Assembly: GCA_949358305.1 (NCBI GenBank) | Contig: OX442323.1 | Coordinates: 6,508,001 to 6,572,000, forward strand | Length of the DNA stretch: 64,000 nt | Reading direction: 5' to 3' | From: Strigamia acuminata | Lineage: Eukaryota; Arthropoda; Chilopoda; Geophilomorpha; Linotaeniidae | Shown here: positions 33,071-43,956 of the stretch, one piece after another | How positions within the stretch are numbered: position 1 is the stretch's first letter | How the letters are laid out: every line of letters starts with the position of its first letter | Notes under the pieces: model-generated | What the model was told of the DNA's origin: nothing | The model's database searches: none | Seen by the model: only the letters and a program-made list of their open reading frames with translations | Translations under genes and position numbers: made by a program

Positions 33071-33144
33071 TTACAAGTTTATTCGCATTTAATCTATAAG
33101 TATAAGTTATAAGAACCTCATAGCATAACAGCTATTGTAGCTGT

Positions 33145-33910
33145 GTGGTATCTTCTTCAGGTGTTGTGGCGGTGGACTCTGGTCTAGCGTGTTCGAATCT
33201 GTGATGTGAATTATTTTTAATTTAATTTTTTTTTTAATTTTTAATTTTTAAATTTTAAATTTTTTTTTAAAATCCTTTAGATTGGTCCGGATTCGAACCC
33301 GAACACATGTCCGTCGTTAAGTTTCAAAATACTAGACATCTAACCTCGAAGCTACTGCTTCTTGTTGTTATCCTTATGTCTAATTGCCTTCTTATAGGGT
33401 TAAGAGAGAAAATTACTAGAAAAGAATAACTCAAATTAGAACTGAATAAAATCAGCTGAATTTATCCATCTCTGGATTTGAACACAGACACATGTTCTTT
33501 ATGTATCATTATTTATCACGTCTCCAACACCAGCCATCATACCTCGGAGCCACCACTCCTTCTTATCCATCTACTGCTTAATTCTCTTACTTACAGATTG
33601 CGCACTGACGTAATTGATTGAAAATCAAGAGATAAAAAATGTTTAAAAATAATTTTCTTCATCATCTGAATTGCTCTGGATTCGAACTAGAGACTTTGAA
33701 TGCACGTGTCCACTCAAGATAATACTGGAAACGCATCGCAAGAGCCACCGCTCCTCACTCTAACTCTTTCCTTAACTCCTGTACTTAAGCAAGGAAAGAA
33801 AACTAAAAAGAAAAGAAAAATTCTGAACATCAACTCAGGATTCGAACACGCTACATCTAACTCTGAAAGCCAAAGCTAAACCCAATGAACAACGAGCCCC
33901 ACAGTCAGAG
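33145..33910. repeat. Series of tRNA-derived units, one plus then four minus, about 190 bp apart
   Basis: The plus unit at 33155-33222 ends GCGTGTTCGAATCTGTG. Four minus-strand units follow with box-B sequences at about 33290 (GGGTTCGAATCCGGACC), 33478 (GTGTTCAAATCCAGAG), 33675 (AGTTCGAATCCAGAG) and 33838 (GTGTTCGAATCCTGAG). Each is preceded on that strand, 40-80 nt upstream, by a GGTGGCTC/GTAGCTTCGAGGTTAGATG-like box A. Spacings of about 188, 197 and 163 bp and shared words (ACATGTGT, GGAGTGGTGGCTC) show they are diverged copies of one tandem unit. Confidence 0.6.
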
Positions 33911-33989
33911 TGGCGCAAAAATGAGTATTATAACCTTAGAAATTATAAAGTATCAGCTGTCATACATCCCAATGTTTGCAAGATTTACC

Positions 33990-34960
33990 GTTTAAGCCAA
34001 TTTTTATATATGTGTGCAAGAACTTGGCAAAATGTGTGCCAAAACGTGGTAAAATGTGTGCCAAAACGTGGTAAAATATGTGCAAAAACGTGGTAAAATG
34101 TGTGCAAAAATTTGGCAAAATGTGTGCAAAAACGTGGTAAAATATGTGCAAAAACATGGTAAAATGTGTGCAAAAACTTGGCAAAATGTATGCCAAAAGT
34201 GGCAAAATGTGTGCAAAAACGTGGTAAAATGTCTGCAAAAACTTGGCAAAACGTGTGCAAAACCGTGGTAAAATGTGTGCAAAAACTTGGCAAAATGTGT
34301 GCAAAAACGCGGTAAAATATGTGCAAAAACATGGTAAAATGTGTGCAAAAACTTGGCAAAATGTGTGCAAAAACATGGCAAAATGTGTGCCAAAACGTGG
34401 TAAAATGTGTGCAAAAACATGGTAAAATGTGTGCAAAAATTTCGTCGAAAAACCAAGTTTTCTGACAACTTTTTCTCTTGAAAAATTTCGTTTTTCGACC
34501 ACATCTCTGCAACTGTAACAAATAGGCATATGCATGTGATATTTAATCGATTTTTTAGCTCATTTCCGATCGATTAAGCTCATTTCCGGCACTTTTTCAA
34601 TTTTGGACCGATTTTGGCAATTTTTCCATAGGTTAAGTTAGCCTTTGGGTTTTTGTCAAAATTGGCAAAAATTGAAAAAGTGCTGGAAATGAGTCCAATC
34701 GACCTGAAATGAGCTGAAAAATCGATTAAATATCACATGCATATGCCTAACTCCTACAGTTGTTGAGATATCTGCAAAAAACCAAGTTTTCAGACAACTT
34801 TTTCACTTGAAAAATTCCGTTTATCGACCATATCTGCAATATTTAGTCGATTTTTAGCTCATTTCAGGTCGATTGGGCTCATTTCTGGCATTTTTTCAAT
34901 TTTTGCCAATTTTGGCCATTTCTCCATACAAAGCAAAGGCAAATGCCTTTGCTTTTTTTC
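33990..34960. repeat. 22-bp array (about 20 units) plus composite repeat tail, copy 3
   Basis: 34015-34440 is a tandem array of 21-23-bp units (GTGCAAAAACGTGGTAAAAT and variants AACATGG, AACTTGG). It is followed by the arm ACCAAGTTTTCTGACAACTT and the tail with CATATGCATGTGATATTTAA seen in copies 1 and 2, in inverse order relative to copy 1. Long frames on both strands result from the period. Confidence 0.85.
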
Positions 34961-37900
34961 CAAATTTTAAAAAGTGCTAAAAACGTGCTGAATACATGTA
35001 AAACAAGCTAAAAAGTCGATTCCCGTAGTGGCAATAGCAAAAGTGTGAAATAGACATAAGACCAACTCGTGTCTAAAGGAGGAAATAAAAATAGACAAAT
35101 AAAAAAAAATATAAAAAGATTTCATTTTTATTTCTAAAATTTTATTATTCTTATTCAAACCTCATATTTACGACCAGATTTCAATATAGAAAAATTGACT
35201 TAAACGGTAAATGTGTATATATACACACTAGCTTGGTAATATAAAGTTTTTGGATTTGCAGTTGAGTTTCAACACGTTTTTCACGGTGAGCGATATATCG
35301 CGCATGTTTTTTTGGAAACAATAGTTGAGTTTCAAACATGGTTTGTGCGTGGCGATTAAGTTCTGACACGTTTGTTCATCTCTACAGTATATATTTCAGA
35401 TTAAATAGGTTTTTACACGTGGCCAATAAATTCGGATACGTTTATTACATTTACAGGCAATGAATTCAAATTCCTTTTTTGGACTCACAGGTTATAGATT
35501 CAAACATATTTTGAATGTACGGTACTGTACAGATTCAACAGATTTCTTTAGCGATACAGTACTGTGTACTTGTCAGAGTGCAGCCGAATGTAACTGGGTA
35601 CAAAACCGTATCGATGGCGAGGTGTTATTTAGCACCTGTACCGGTCGAGAAAGGGTATTTCCCCAGTAAATATTGTAAATCCAATCAGGTAACTCTAGTA
35701 CTTATTCAAATATATTTTATTAAGTGGATCGATTACAAACACTGCCAAAATCGAGAATTTATCGAACCGAACCGAACGGCCATACCACGAGCGGAGTTAC
35801 GAGTACATCAAACGCTGACGTTTTTCAAAATTCAAATTAATCAAATAAATTTATTGTGATTTTCTAATTTTAGGTTACATTTACAATCTGCCCATTGACT
35901 AGCCGATAGTTCGTTGATTGGGAAATGAAAAGCTTTAGGAGAAGCTCGGTAAACGTAAACGATTAATTGAATACGTTGTTATTCAACATTTCGAAGTATG
36001 TTTTTTATTTATTTCTATCTTTTTATCAACAGTTCAGTTCAATTTTTCCTATGTGAACGATAAATGGAATACGTGATGACCAATGGCATGATCCTTGTCC
36101 TTGGATGATCCAAGGACCATGCCAATGGTGACCAGGATCAATTCCCAAACTCCCTTATTGCCTTCGCCCCCTGGGAACTCCAAACCGCATTTAAATGCAA
36201 GAACAAAGATAATTTTGCTGAGCTGGAGATTTCACACGGAAAAATGCAAGAAACGCGCGCTCATTGGCAAAAGGACAAAGCTGGGCTCCCTCCACGAGGG
36301 GTGGATGGGTTGGGCTCCTCTTGTGCTAAACCTTGGACTGTTAAGTGTTATATCTCTGCAACGGTGCCAGATATGCAAATTCCGCCAACGGGAATCGACT
36401 TTTTAGCTCATTTTACATGTATTCAGCACGTTTTGGCACTTTTTAAAATTTGGAAAAAAAGCAAAGGCAAGTCTGTTTTCGGCCGATAACTCGGCAACGG
36501 AGCGAGATGGACCTATAAATGTGATGATTAATCGATTTTTTAGCTCATTTCCAATCGATTGAGCTCATTTCCGGAACTTTTTCAATTTTGGCCAATTTTG
36601 ACAAAAAAGCAAAGGCTAACCTATGGAGAAATGGCCAAAATCGGCCAAAAATTGAAAAATGCCAAAAACTAGCGGAATGGACGTGAAATGACGTGAAAAA
36701 TCGTTTAAATATCTCATGAGTATGCAGCACGTTATTGGCACTTTTTAAAATTTGCAAAAAAAGCAAAGGCAAATCTTGGACTATTAGTCCAAGGCTAAAC
36801 TAAGTGTCAAAGAGTGAGGAAGCGTTATGTTTGTTTTGCTCGCATTTTCCGTGTCTAAAGTTACGCCAGGTAAAGAATGTCGTTGCCCATGGATTTGAAT
36901 TGAATGCTGTTCGGAACAAACAAGGAGATAAAATGAGCAACTATGCATTTCATTTTCACTACAAATTGTGTGGCTCATTGAAATGTAAAGAAATAAAATA
37001 TTAAGAGATGATAATGCGTGTGTTTGTCGTGTTTTGGTTCGTGATAGATAACGCTGAGGAATGGCCATGCGGGTGAAATAACTTGCAGCGTGCATTCTTT
37101 AAAGGTATAAAAAAAGCACGATTTTTTTAATTTATTCGGCCGTAAATTGTTAATTTTGATAAATGTACTCATCCAAATGCATTTCCTATCCAAATGTGAT
37201 AGATGGCAACAGATTGATGTTTAAAAATATCTGCCAATGGGGGAACTTGCCGGCCATGACGCGTAAATTCTATATTTTCTGGTTAGTTTGGGAGGAAAAA
37301 ACAAACTTACTCTTTACTGCGATCTTCTCTCGCGAAAAAAGCAGGATTTCGCAAATAAAGAAGCACGCACGCGTACTTCTCGTCTTCTCGCCATTTTTTA
37401 AACTGATAACGGCAGTATGTTGCCTAGCAACCACTAAATCCTCTATTGGAGCGTCGTTACTTGTTTACGTTGCAATTTTCATCACCAGGTGGAAACTCGC
37501 ACGGAATTTTTGAGTGGATATTCAAATGAGAAGACGGAACACACGTATTTTCCATTTTTATTTTCGTCTCGGTTTTCACCGAGATTTTCACTCGTTGTTT
37601 CCTGCTCGGAGGACAAGCGACTAAGAACGCATCGTTCGTTGGTGAGTTTATGTTAACTTTACTTGAATTTACTTCTTAGCTTTAAATTAGTTGTTGCTTT
37701 TCAAGCATATCTAGAACGAAAGAATATTTAGTTAGTTGCGTTCGTTTTATATTTTATCTACCTATTTCGGAATGTATAATTAAGGAAAGGTATCAACCTT
37801 TTATTGACAATTTATTAATTTTTATAATTTATTTTTTCTTTGCCATACTTATTTTGAATCTTTTTTTTTAAAAAATAGGTTTGTCCACGGGTCGAATAAC

Positions 37901-38000
37901 TTGGTTACACACAGACGAATTCTCGGACAACTTCAACCAATTTCGCGTCAGCGTGAACTTCATTTCCAGATTCTCTTTAATTTCGAATGATTTAAATTTT
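34961..38000. other. Intergenic, no gene recognised
   Basis: AT-rich. 36087-36131 is a hairpin-forming inverted repeat (CCAATGGCATG ... CATGCCAATGG). 36350-36780 repeats the tail module of the composite family (TTTTTAGCTCATTT, AAGCAAAGGCAA). 37555-37630 contains a short inverted TTTCACCGAGATTTTCACT stretch. Open frames up to about 115 codons match nothing I know and show no splice or codon pattern. Confidence 0.5.
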
Positions 38001-38024
38001 TTAAAAGTATTATTACATAATCTC

Positions 38025-38215
38025 TATAGTCATTTTTGTATAATTTTTATTTTTAATTTTGTATAATTTTTATTTTTAATTTTGTATAATTTTTATTTTT
38101 AATTTTGTATAATTTTTATTTTTAATTTTGTATAATTTTTATTTTTAATTTTGTATAATTTTTATTTTTAATTTTGTATAATTTTTATTTTTAATTTTGT
38201 ATTTTTGCTTTTATT
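38025..38215. repeat. 24-bp AT minisatellite, about 7 copies
   Basis: The unit is TTTTGTATAATTTTTATTTT plus TAAT, tandemly repeated with almost no change, followed by a TTTATTTGCA triplet repeat. Pure AT content makes it likely polymorphic. Confidence 0.85.
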
Positions 38216-40017
38216 TGCATTTATTTGCATTTATTTGCATTTTTGTATTTTTACTTTTACTTGTCTTTTTAATTTTGTACAATTTTTATTTTAATTTTAG
38301 TGTATTTATATATTGATTTCCAGGTTAAAGTATATCATCATTAGGAAGACATCGTGGGACCTTTTTAAGGGGCCCAGAGCGTGGCACACTCTGGGTCCTG
38401 GGTGTGGTAAAGCGGCGGCGGAGTCTCAAGGGGGATGTTTACCCGAGATAATCCGTAAATGGTCCGTTATAACCCGCTTAAACCTTTGATTAGCCATTAT
38501 TTTTCCTTTTAAGGAAAAAATTTGTAAGTTTTTATTTGTATAATGTATTTTTTTTATTGAAATAAAGTTTTATTTTTTATAAGCTATGTCATTTCTGCAA
38601 AAATATTCTAAGTCCAAAAAGACGAATCTATGCCAAATTTTTATAGGTTTGGACTTAGTATAAAAAGGGGATGGTGGGTGGGTATATAGATTTCCCATTT
38701 TATAAATAAAGTGTAATAAAATACCAAAGAAATTATAATTTAAAGTATATTGTACAATTATAATTTAACTACAAGTTTTATTTAAACTATTCAAAAACAT
38801 AGTTGAAATAAAACTTGCGGAAAAATTACAATGACACAATACACACAAAGAACTTTTATTTCACTTAAAGAATAAAAATTACACTTAAGAATAAAAAATA
38901 AAAAATTACAAATATTCAAAAATTGTAAATAAAAAGATTCAGTGTAGAATCATCCGGGTTGGCAGCATTAGAAATCCTTGGTTGAATCTTGAATCTCTGA
39001 AATAATAACACAATTAACAATCAGCAAAATTAATAAACCATATAAAATTTAAACAAAACGTCAAAACCAAAATAAAAGCAACAAATTAAGCACGCACACG
39101 CCACTTCTATTATCTAATGCTCCGTGAAACGTAATGCAAACAAATTTCAAACAAAGGTTAACGCTTAGAAACAAAAACTACCGAAAACCTACAAATGATT
39201 AAAAAATAACGAACCTCTATTAATTAACTTAAAACGCTAAAAAACCAATCCAAATTCTAAATAGTACAATGCGTTAAAAGTAACGAACTACAAATAAAGA
39301 GCAGAAAGAGAAATAAAGAGTAAAAAATGAGACTTACTCACCATGATGAATCACGACGTGTGTATCCTCGCTCGAGCCGGAACAACGAATGACAAAAACT
39401 TTGCTCAGAAGAGACGTGAAAAAAAATATGCAAAGTAGCATTGGCGTGCAGAGCCAATCAAAAACCGTAGAAACTTTTAGAGACGTCAACATCCTTTGGC
39501 TCGTGATTGGCTGTGATTGCCAACATTAGTTTTCATTTGCATATTCCTTAGCCAACTTCTATTCGGTGAAAATAAAATAATATTTTAAATAAAGAAATAA
39601 TCCAGTTGTGACTTTTTGGAGCACGGTGCATTACTTCAACGCTTGTTTATATTATCAATCCGTTCTTTTTAATATCTATCAATTTTTTTTTTAAATGTAA
39701 TATAAATATCAACCTTACGAGTGATTCCAAAGTGAAAATTTCTCCATTTTCCTGTTCGTCTTTATTCGTCTTTATTCGTCTTCATTCATTGTCGTTTTCG
39801 GCCATGTTTCATTTTTCAGCGGCCCACCGTCGCCATCTATTGACAAAAACCTGCAAATTATAATTTCTTTCGCATTTCAATTAAAAACTGTATCGATCGA
39901 CTCTTTTCTAGAAAGTAAATCTTTGTCCTCCAAACTAAATCATCTTTAAAATTTAAAATTAAACATTAACAATTTTCACAACAGACAGCGACAACGCTAG
40001 CATTACGTATATCCAAA
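38216..40017. other. Intergenic region upstream of CWF19L2
   Basis: 38365-38460 is an isolated GC-rich island with an imperfect stem (CCCAGAGCGTGGCACACTCTGGG) in otherwise AT-rich DNA. The rest is AT-rich with no exon I can support. The proximal 300 bp before the CWF19L2 start contain repeated TTTATTCGTCTT words (39760-39785) and no clear TATA box. Confidence 0.4.
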
Positions 40018-42339
40018 ATGGCGGATGCCAAGCATAGAAAACCAAAACACCCGAAGTCTGCTAAGAAATCTAGGGATTCTCAATCCGTACGATCAATCTT
40101 GAGTAAAAATTTCAAAAAACACTAAAACATTTATTCCTAGAGTTCGGACGAATGTCTCGATTGGGTCGAAGCTTCGCCAAAGCCTCCTGAAAAATCAAAA
40201 TCCAACGTAAGTATTTTCTCACATATTGTCAACAACACTTTACCATTACTAAAACACATTATTATCATTACCCAATATTATTTCCCAGCGAGATGAATGG
40301 ATGTCGATGTCCGCCGATTTCGGCCCCACCGTATCACGACGGGAAATTAGAAAATCCAAACACGCTGAAGCGAAAGAAAAAGAAAAACAAGATCGACTAC
40401 GATTGGACAATGTAAACATCGCTACAAATGCAAATAACTAAATTTTAGAGCACAAAATTAATCGTAAATTTATACCTAGCCCGGCCAACACGAGCGAGAA
40501 CTCAACCCGTACTGGCGCGACGGCGGAAAGGGAATTCCAATGGAGTCCGAAAACAAATCCAAAGATTTGGTCAGCTCGAGCGTAGGAGATGGAGGTCTGA
40601 ATTGGTTACGACGGGCTTACCAGCGAGCGAAAGAACAGGCCAAAGAGGAGGGCCGATCGCTGGAAGAAGTGGCCGCTGAACGATGGGGTGTAGGTTTTGT
40701 TTATTTCATTTTAATTCAGCAATTTATTCAATTAATAAATGATTTCTCGTTGACAGTCGTTGCAGAAATTGGAGAAACTGTTGGAATCGGCCGAAAACAA
40801 AGCGCAGGGACCTTCGAGGAGCGCGTTTGAGAACGAAAAGTTCAACGAGGAGCGGCGCGCACGTCACCGGGAACGACGACGGTCCAACGACGACCGAAGG
40901 CGGTACGACGGCGATCGAAGGCGGGACGAGAATGATAGAAAAAGCCGATCCAAACATTTTTACAAACCCGAATCGAACGACTGCGAACGATCTCCGGCTC
41001 CACCGAGCAGAAAGGACGAGTGGAATCGAAGCAAACCCGATTGGCGGCTTAAATCGGAAGACAAATCGCCGGAAAAAGCGAAAGAACGCGTCGACGAGCC
41101 CATGGACGTGGAACAAACGGCAAAAACGCAAGAAAACGTGCACGTCGCAGCCCCGAACAAACTGAGCGACGAAGAAATGAACCAACTCGGCGCGAAAATC
41201 ATCAAAGCCGAGATCCTCGGCAACACCGAACTCGTGGACGAACTGCGCCGACAGTTGCAGGAGGCGCACAAGGCGCGGCAGTTCGGCGGCGAGTCGGCGC
41301 GGGGCCCGGAAGAAAGGACCGTCATCGTCAACAAATACGGCGGCCAGCCGAAGAACAAGCGATCCAAGGCGCAGACGCACGACCAGGACGGCAAACGCAC
41401 GCGATACTTCGCGGACGACGACAAACACTCGTTGAAACAGATGTTCGAACGCGAGAAGCGGAACACGGTCGAAGACGAGAATATTTTGTTCTCCAAAATG
41501 GTGAGCAAAGGAAAGGATCTGGACGGCGACGTCGATTTCGTGGGCCGGGTCACTGAAGACGACGCGCAGTGCAGTAAAGCCGTCAAGGAACTCCGGTCGA
41601 CGTCCGTTCGCGAGTCGTGTCAGTTTTGTTACGGCACGGCCGCGTTCCCCAAGCATTTGGTCGTGGCGACGGGAACTAAAGTGTACGTGTGCGTTCCGAA
41701 ATACGCGTCGCTCCAAGAGGGACATTGTTTCATCGTGCCGATGCAGCACGCGTTGGCCGCGACGCAGCTGGACGAGGACGTGTGGGAGGAAGTTCAAGAT
41801 TTCCGGAAAGCGTTGACGAGAATGTACGAGAGTTCGGACTTGGACGTGGTGTTCTTCGAGAACAGCCGGAACTTGAGGTCTTTCCCGCACATGTACGTCG
41901 AGTGCGTGCCGTTGCCCAGGGACGCGGGGGACACGGCGCCCATTTATTTCAAGAAAGCGCTGTTGGAGTGCGAGACGGAGTGGTCGCACAATAAGAAAGT
42001 GGTGGACTTGAGTCAGAAGGACGTTCGGAAAGCGGTGAGAGCGAATTTCTTGTTGGTTGTTGCGGAAGGGTTGAAGAATTGTTTTTGTTTTTGTTTTTGC
42101 AGGTTCCGAAGGGTTTGCCGTATTTTGCCGTCGATTTTGGGCTGCAAGGAGGGTTCGCGCACGTCATCGAGGATGAGAAGTTGTTCCCGCGGAACTTCGC
42201 GCAGGAAATCATCGGCGGGATTTTGGATTTGGAGCCGCGGATTTGGCGGAAACCGCCTTTGGATTCGTTCGAAGATCAACAGAGCAAACGATTCGAGTTG
42301 ATTAAACAGTTTAAAGCTTTTGATTGGACGAAAGCGTAA
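40018..42339 (+). CDS. CWF19L2: CWF19-like protein 2 (spliceosome-associated), 6 exons, 660 aa
   Basis: Exons: 40018-40086, 40141-40206, 40289-40411, 40480-40689, 40757-42034, 42103-42339 (frame intact throughout). The basic N-terminus ([13 protein letters not shown]), [23 protein letters not shown]-like [10 protein letters not shown] and [18 protein letters not shown] are hallmarks of CWF19L2. The C-terminal half holds the two Cwf19 domains: [20 protein letters not shown], a HIT-like [33 protein letters not shown], and [20 protein letters not shown]. The family acts with debranching enzyme and late spliceosome/intron-lariat complexes in the nucleus. The start is the first ATG after stops, in a sensible AAAATGG context. 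A possible AATAAA is at 42390-42395, inside the last exon of the opposing RBM41 gene. Confidence 0.95.
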
Positions 42340-42350
42340 ATACAGTTGTC

Positions 42351-43612
42351 TTATTTCTTGAAATATATTATGAGCGGTTTTCCGTGTAAAATAAATCCGT
42401 TTACAGTTTCCAAAGCGTTCTCGGCTGATTTTGTATCTGCGTATTAAACGGGCGTTAAGATAAACGTAGAAAAAAAGGGTAAAAAGTTACCCGTGAACGT
42501 AATAAACGCTTGACCGTGCATTTTTCCTGTCAAAATTCGCACGTCCGACGTCCCGAACCGACTGAATATCTCTTTTAAATCGTCCGCAATCGTTTGCCGA
42601 CTCAGGTTTTTCACGTAGAGAATCTGGAACAAAAATTAGGGTTAAGGAAACAAGTGATGATTGAGCGGATCAACTTACCGCGTTGGTTTCACCGCTGTCG
42701 TAATGTGTGAACTTAGGAAGTGATCTGATGTCGGCCAATGAGAGTCTGTTGTTTGATATTTCGTCGTCCGAAATCGGTCTGCGAGCGCACGACGAAATGG
42801 TGTTTTGTTGCTCTTCCGATTTCGTCGTTTCGTTTGTTTTTCGCTTCGTTCGGATCTTTTCGAGCAAATCCCTTTCCATTTCCTTCAGGTGGTTCCTCGG
42901 GTCGTTCGGACGGAGATCGTTGGCCGAATGGTGGCCGACTTTGACCAATTTGTTGAGAAATTGCGTCCGTTTATTGGTTCGTTTTAAACTCGATTCGATC
43001 TCCATTTCGTGCCGACTCAAACACAAAACGTCGCTGTGAAAAAAAAAGGCAAAATCGATTCAATAATAATTTTATAAAACGAAAAATTTTTAAATTAAAA
43101 ATAAAAATACCGCGTTTGCACGATCTTTTCAATCTCTTCGTTTTTAATTCTGATTTTGTCTTCAATTTCTTCGAGTTGTCTCTGCAGAATTTGAGGGTCC
43201 GTAGCGACCGTTCGATGACCACCAGAGTCGCGGCCATTTTTGTGCTTTATCCACAGATTTATCTCGTACTGACTCAGCCCAATTTGTTGTAATTTTTCGA
43301 CGTACGATTTTTCTTCTTCTATTTGTTGATATTTATCTAATTGCACTTGACCAGCGACATCGTCCGTTAGTGGGTTGTAAAATGACGATTTATTAAACGT
43401 TCTCTTCTGCTGCGAAAGTCTGCAAAAATAAATAAAAATAAATATAAATCATCAATTATAAAATTATAAGTTTACTCTCGTAAAGTGATGTCCTTTTTCA
43501 ATTGCTTGTCTAACAGACGTTTAAATTGTTTCTCTCCTTCGGTTTCAGTATCTTGCGGCGTACACACGACCATTCTCTGCTGTCGAGACGATTTATCATG
43601 ATCGAAAGACAT
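42351..43612 (-). CDS. RBM41: RNA-binding protein 41, 5 exons, 339 aa
   Basis: Exons (minus): 43612-43476, 43419-43111, 43033-42679, 42623-42491, 42436-42351. The N-terminal block (EGEKQFKRLLDKQLKKDITLRE, then LQQIGLSQYEINLWIKHK) and the pre-RRM motif NRLSLADIRSLPKFTHYDSGE match RBM41. A single C-terminal RRM spans three exons: RNP2 LYVKNL, RNP1-like GQAFITF, ending LVNG-like ETVNGFILHGKPLIIYFKK. RBM41 is related to the U11/U12-65K protein and binds minor-spliceosome snRNA. It is shorter than vertebrate RBM41 (about 413 aa). The stop codon lies 11 bp from the CWF19L2 stop on the other strand. Confidence 0.93.
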
Positions 43613-43956
43613 TTTCTTGATTTCAAACCTTCATATTGCAAAATGGCAGTGTGTATAAACATTTTGTCACGCCAACTATCGTCAAAATTCAAAACTACTA
43701 AATACGACGCTTTGCAGCGAGCAAAACACACAAATCATTAAATGTACATAAAACGTTTATTTTAATCCTAATATATTCCTACACACATGAAAACGTAATA
43801 AATTTGTGATCTCATGATTATTTAAGTCTCTCGATTAAATTAAACGACAAAAAAAATATATTTAAGTACACAATTTGAAATGTGAGATCGACAAATAGAC
43901 GGCAACAATAAAATTAATATCGAACAATAATTAATGAATAACAGTGCAATTGGATA

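Noticed and set aside
33960-34535. Three overlapping HILPCFCTHF-type repeat frames
   Set aside because: They are translations of the 22-bp non-coding array.
40724-41989. 421-codon antisense open frame
   Set aside because: It is a shadow of CWF19L2 exon 5, whose sense frame has clear homology.
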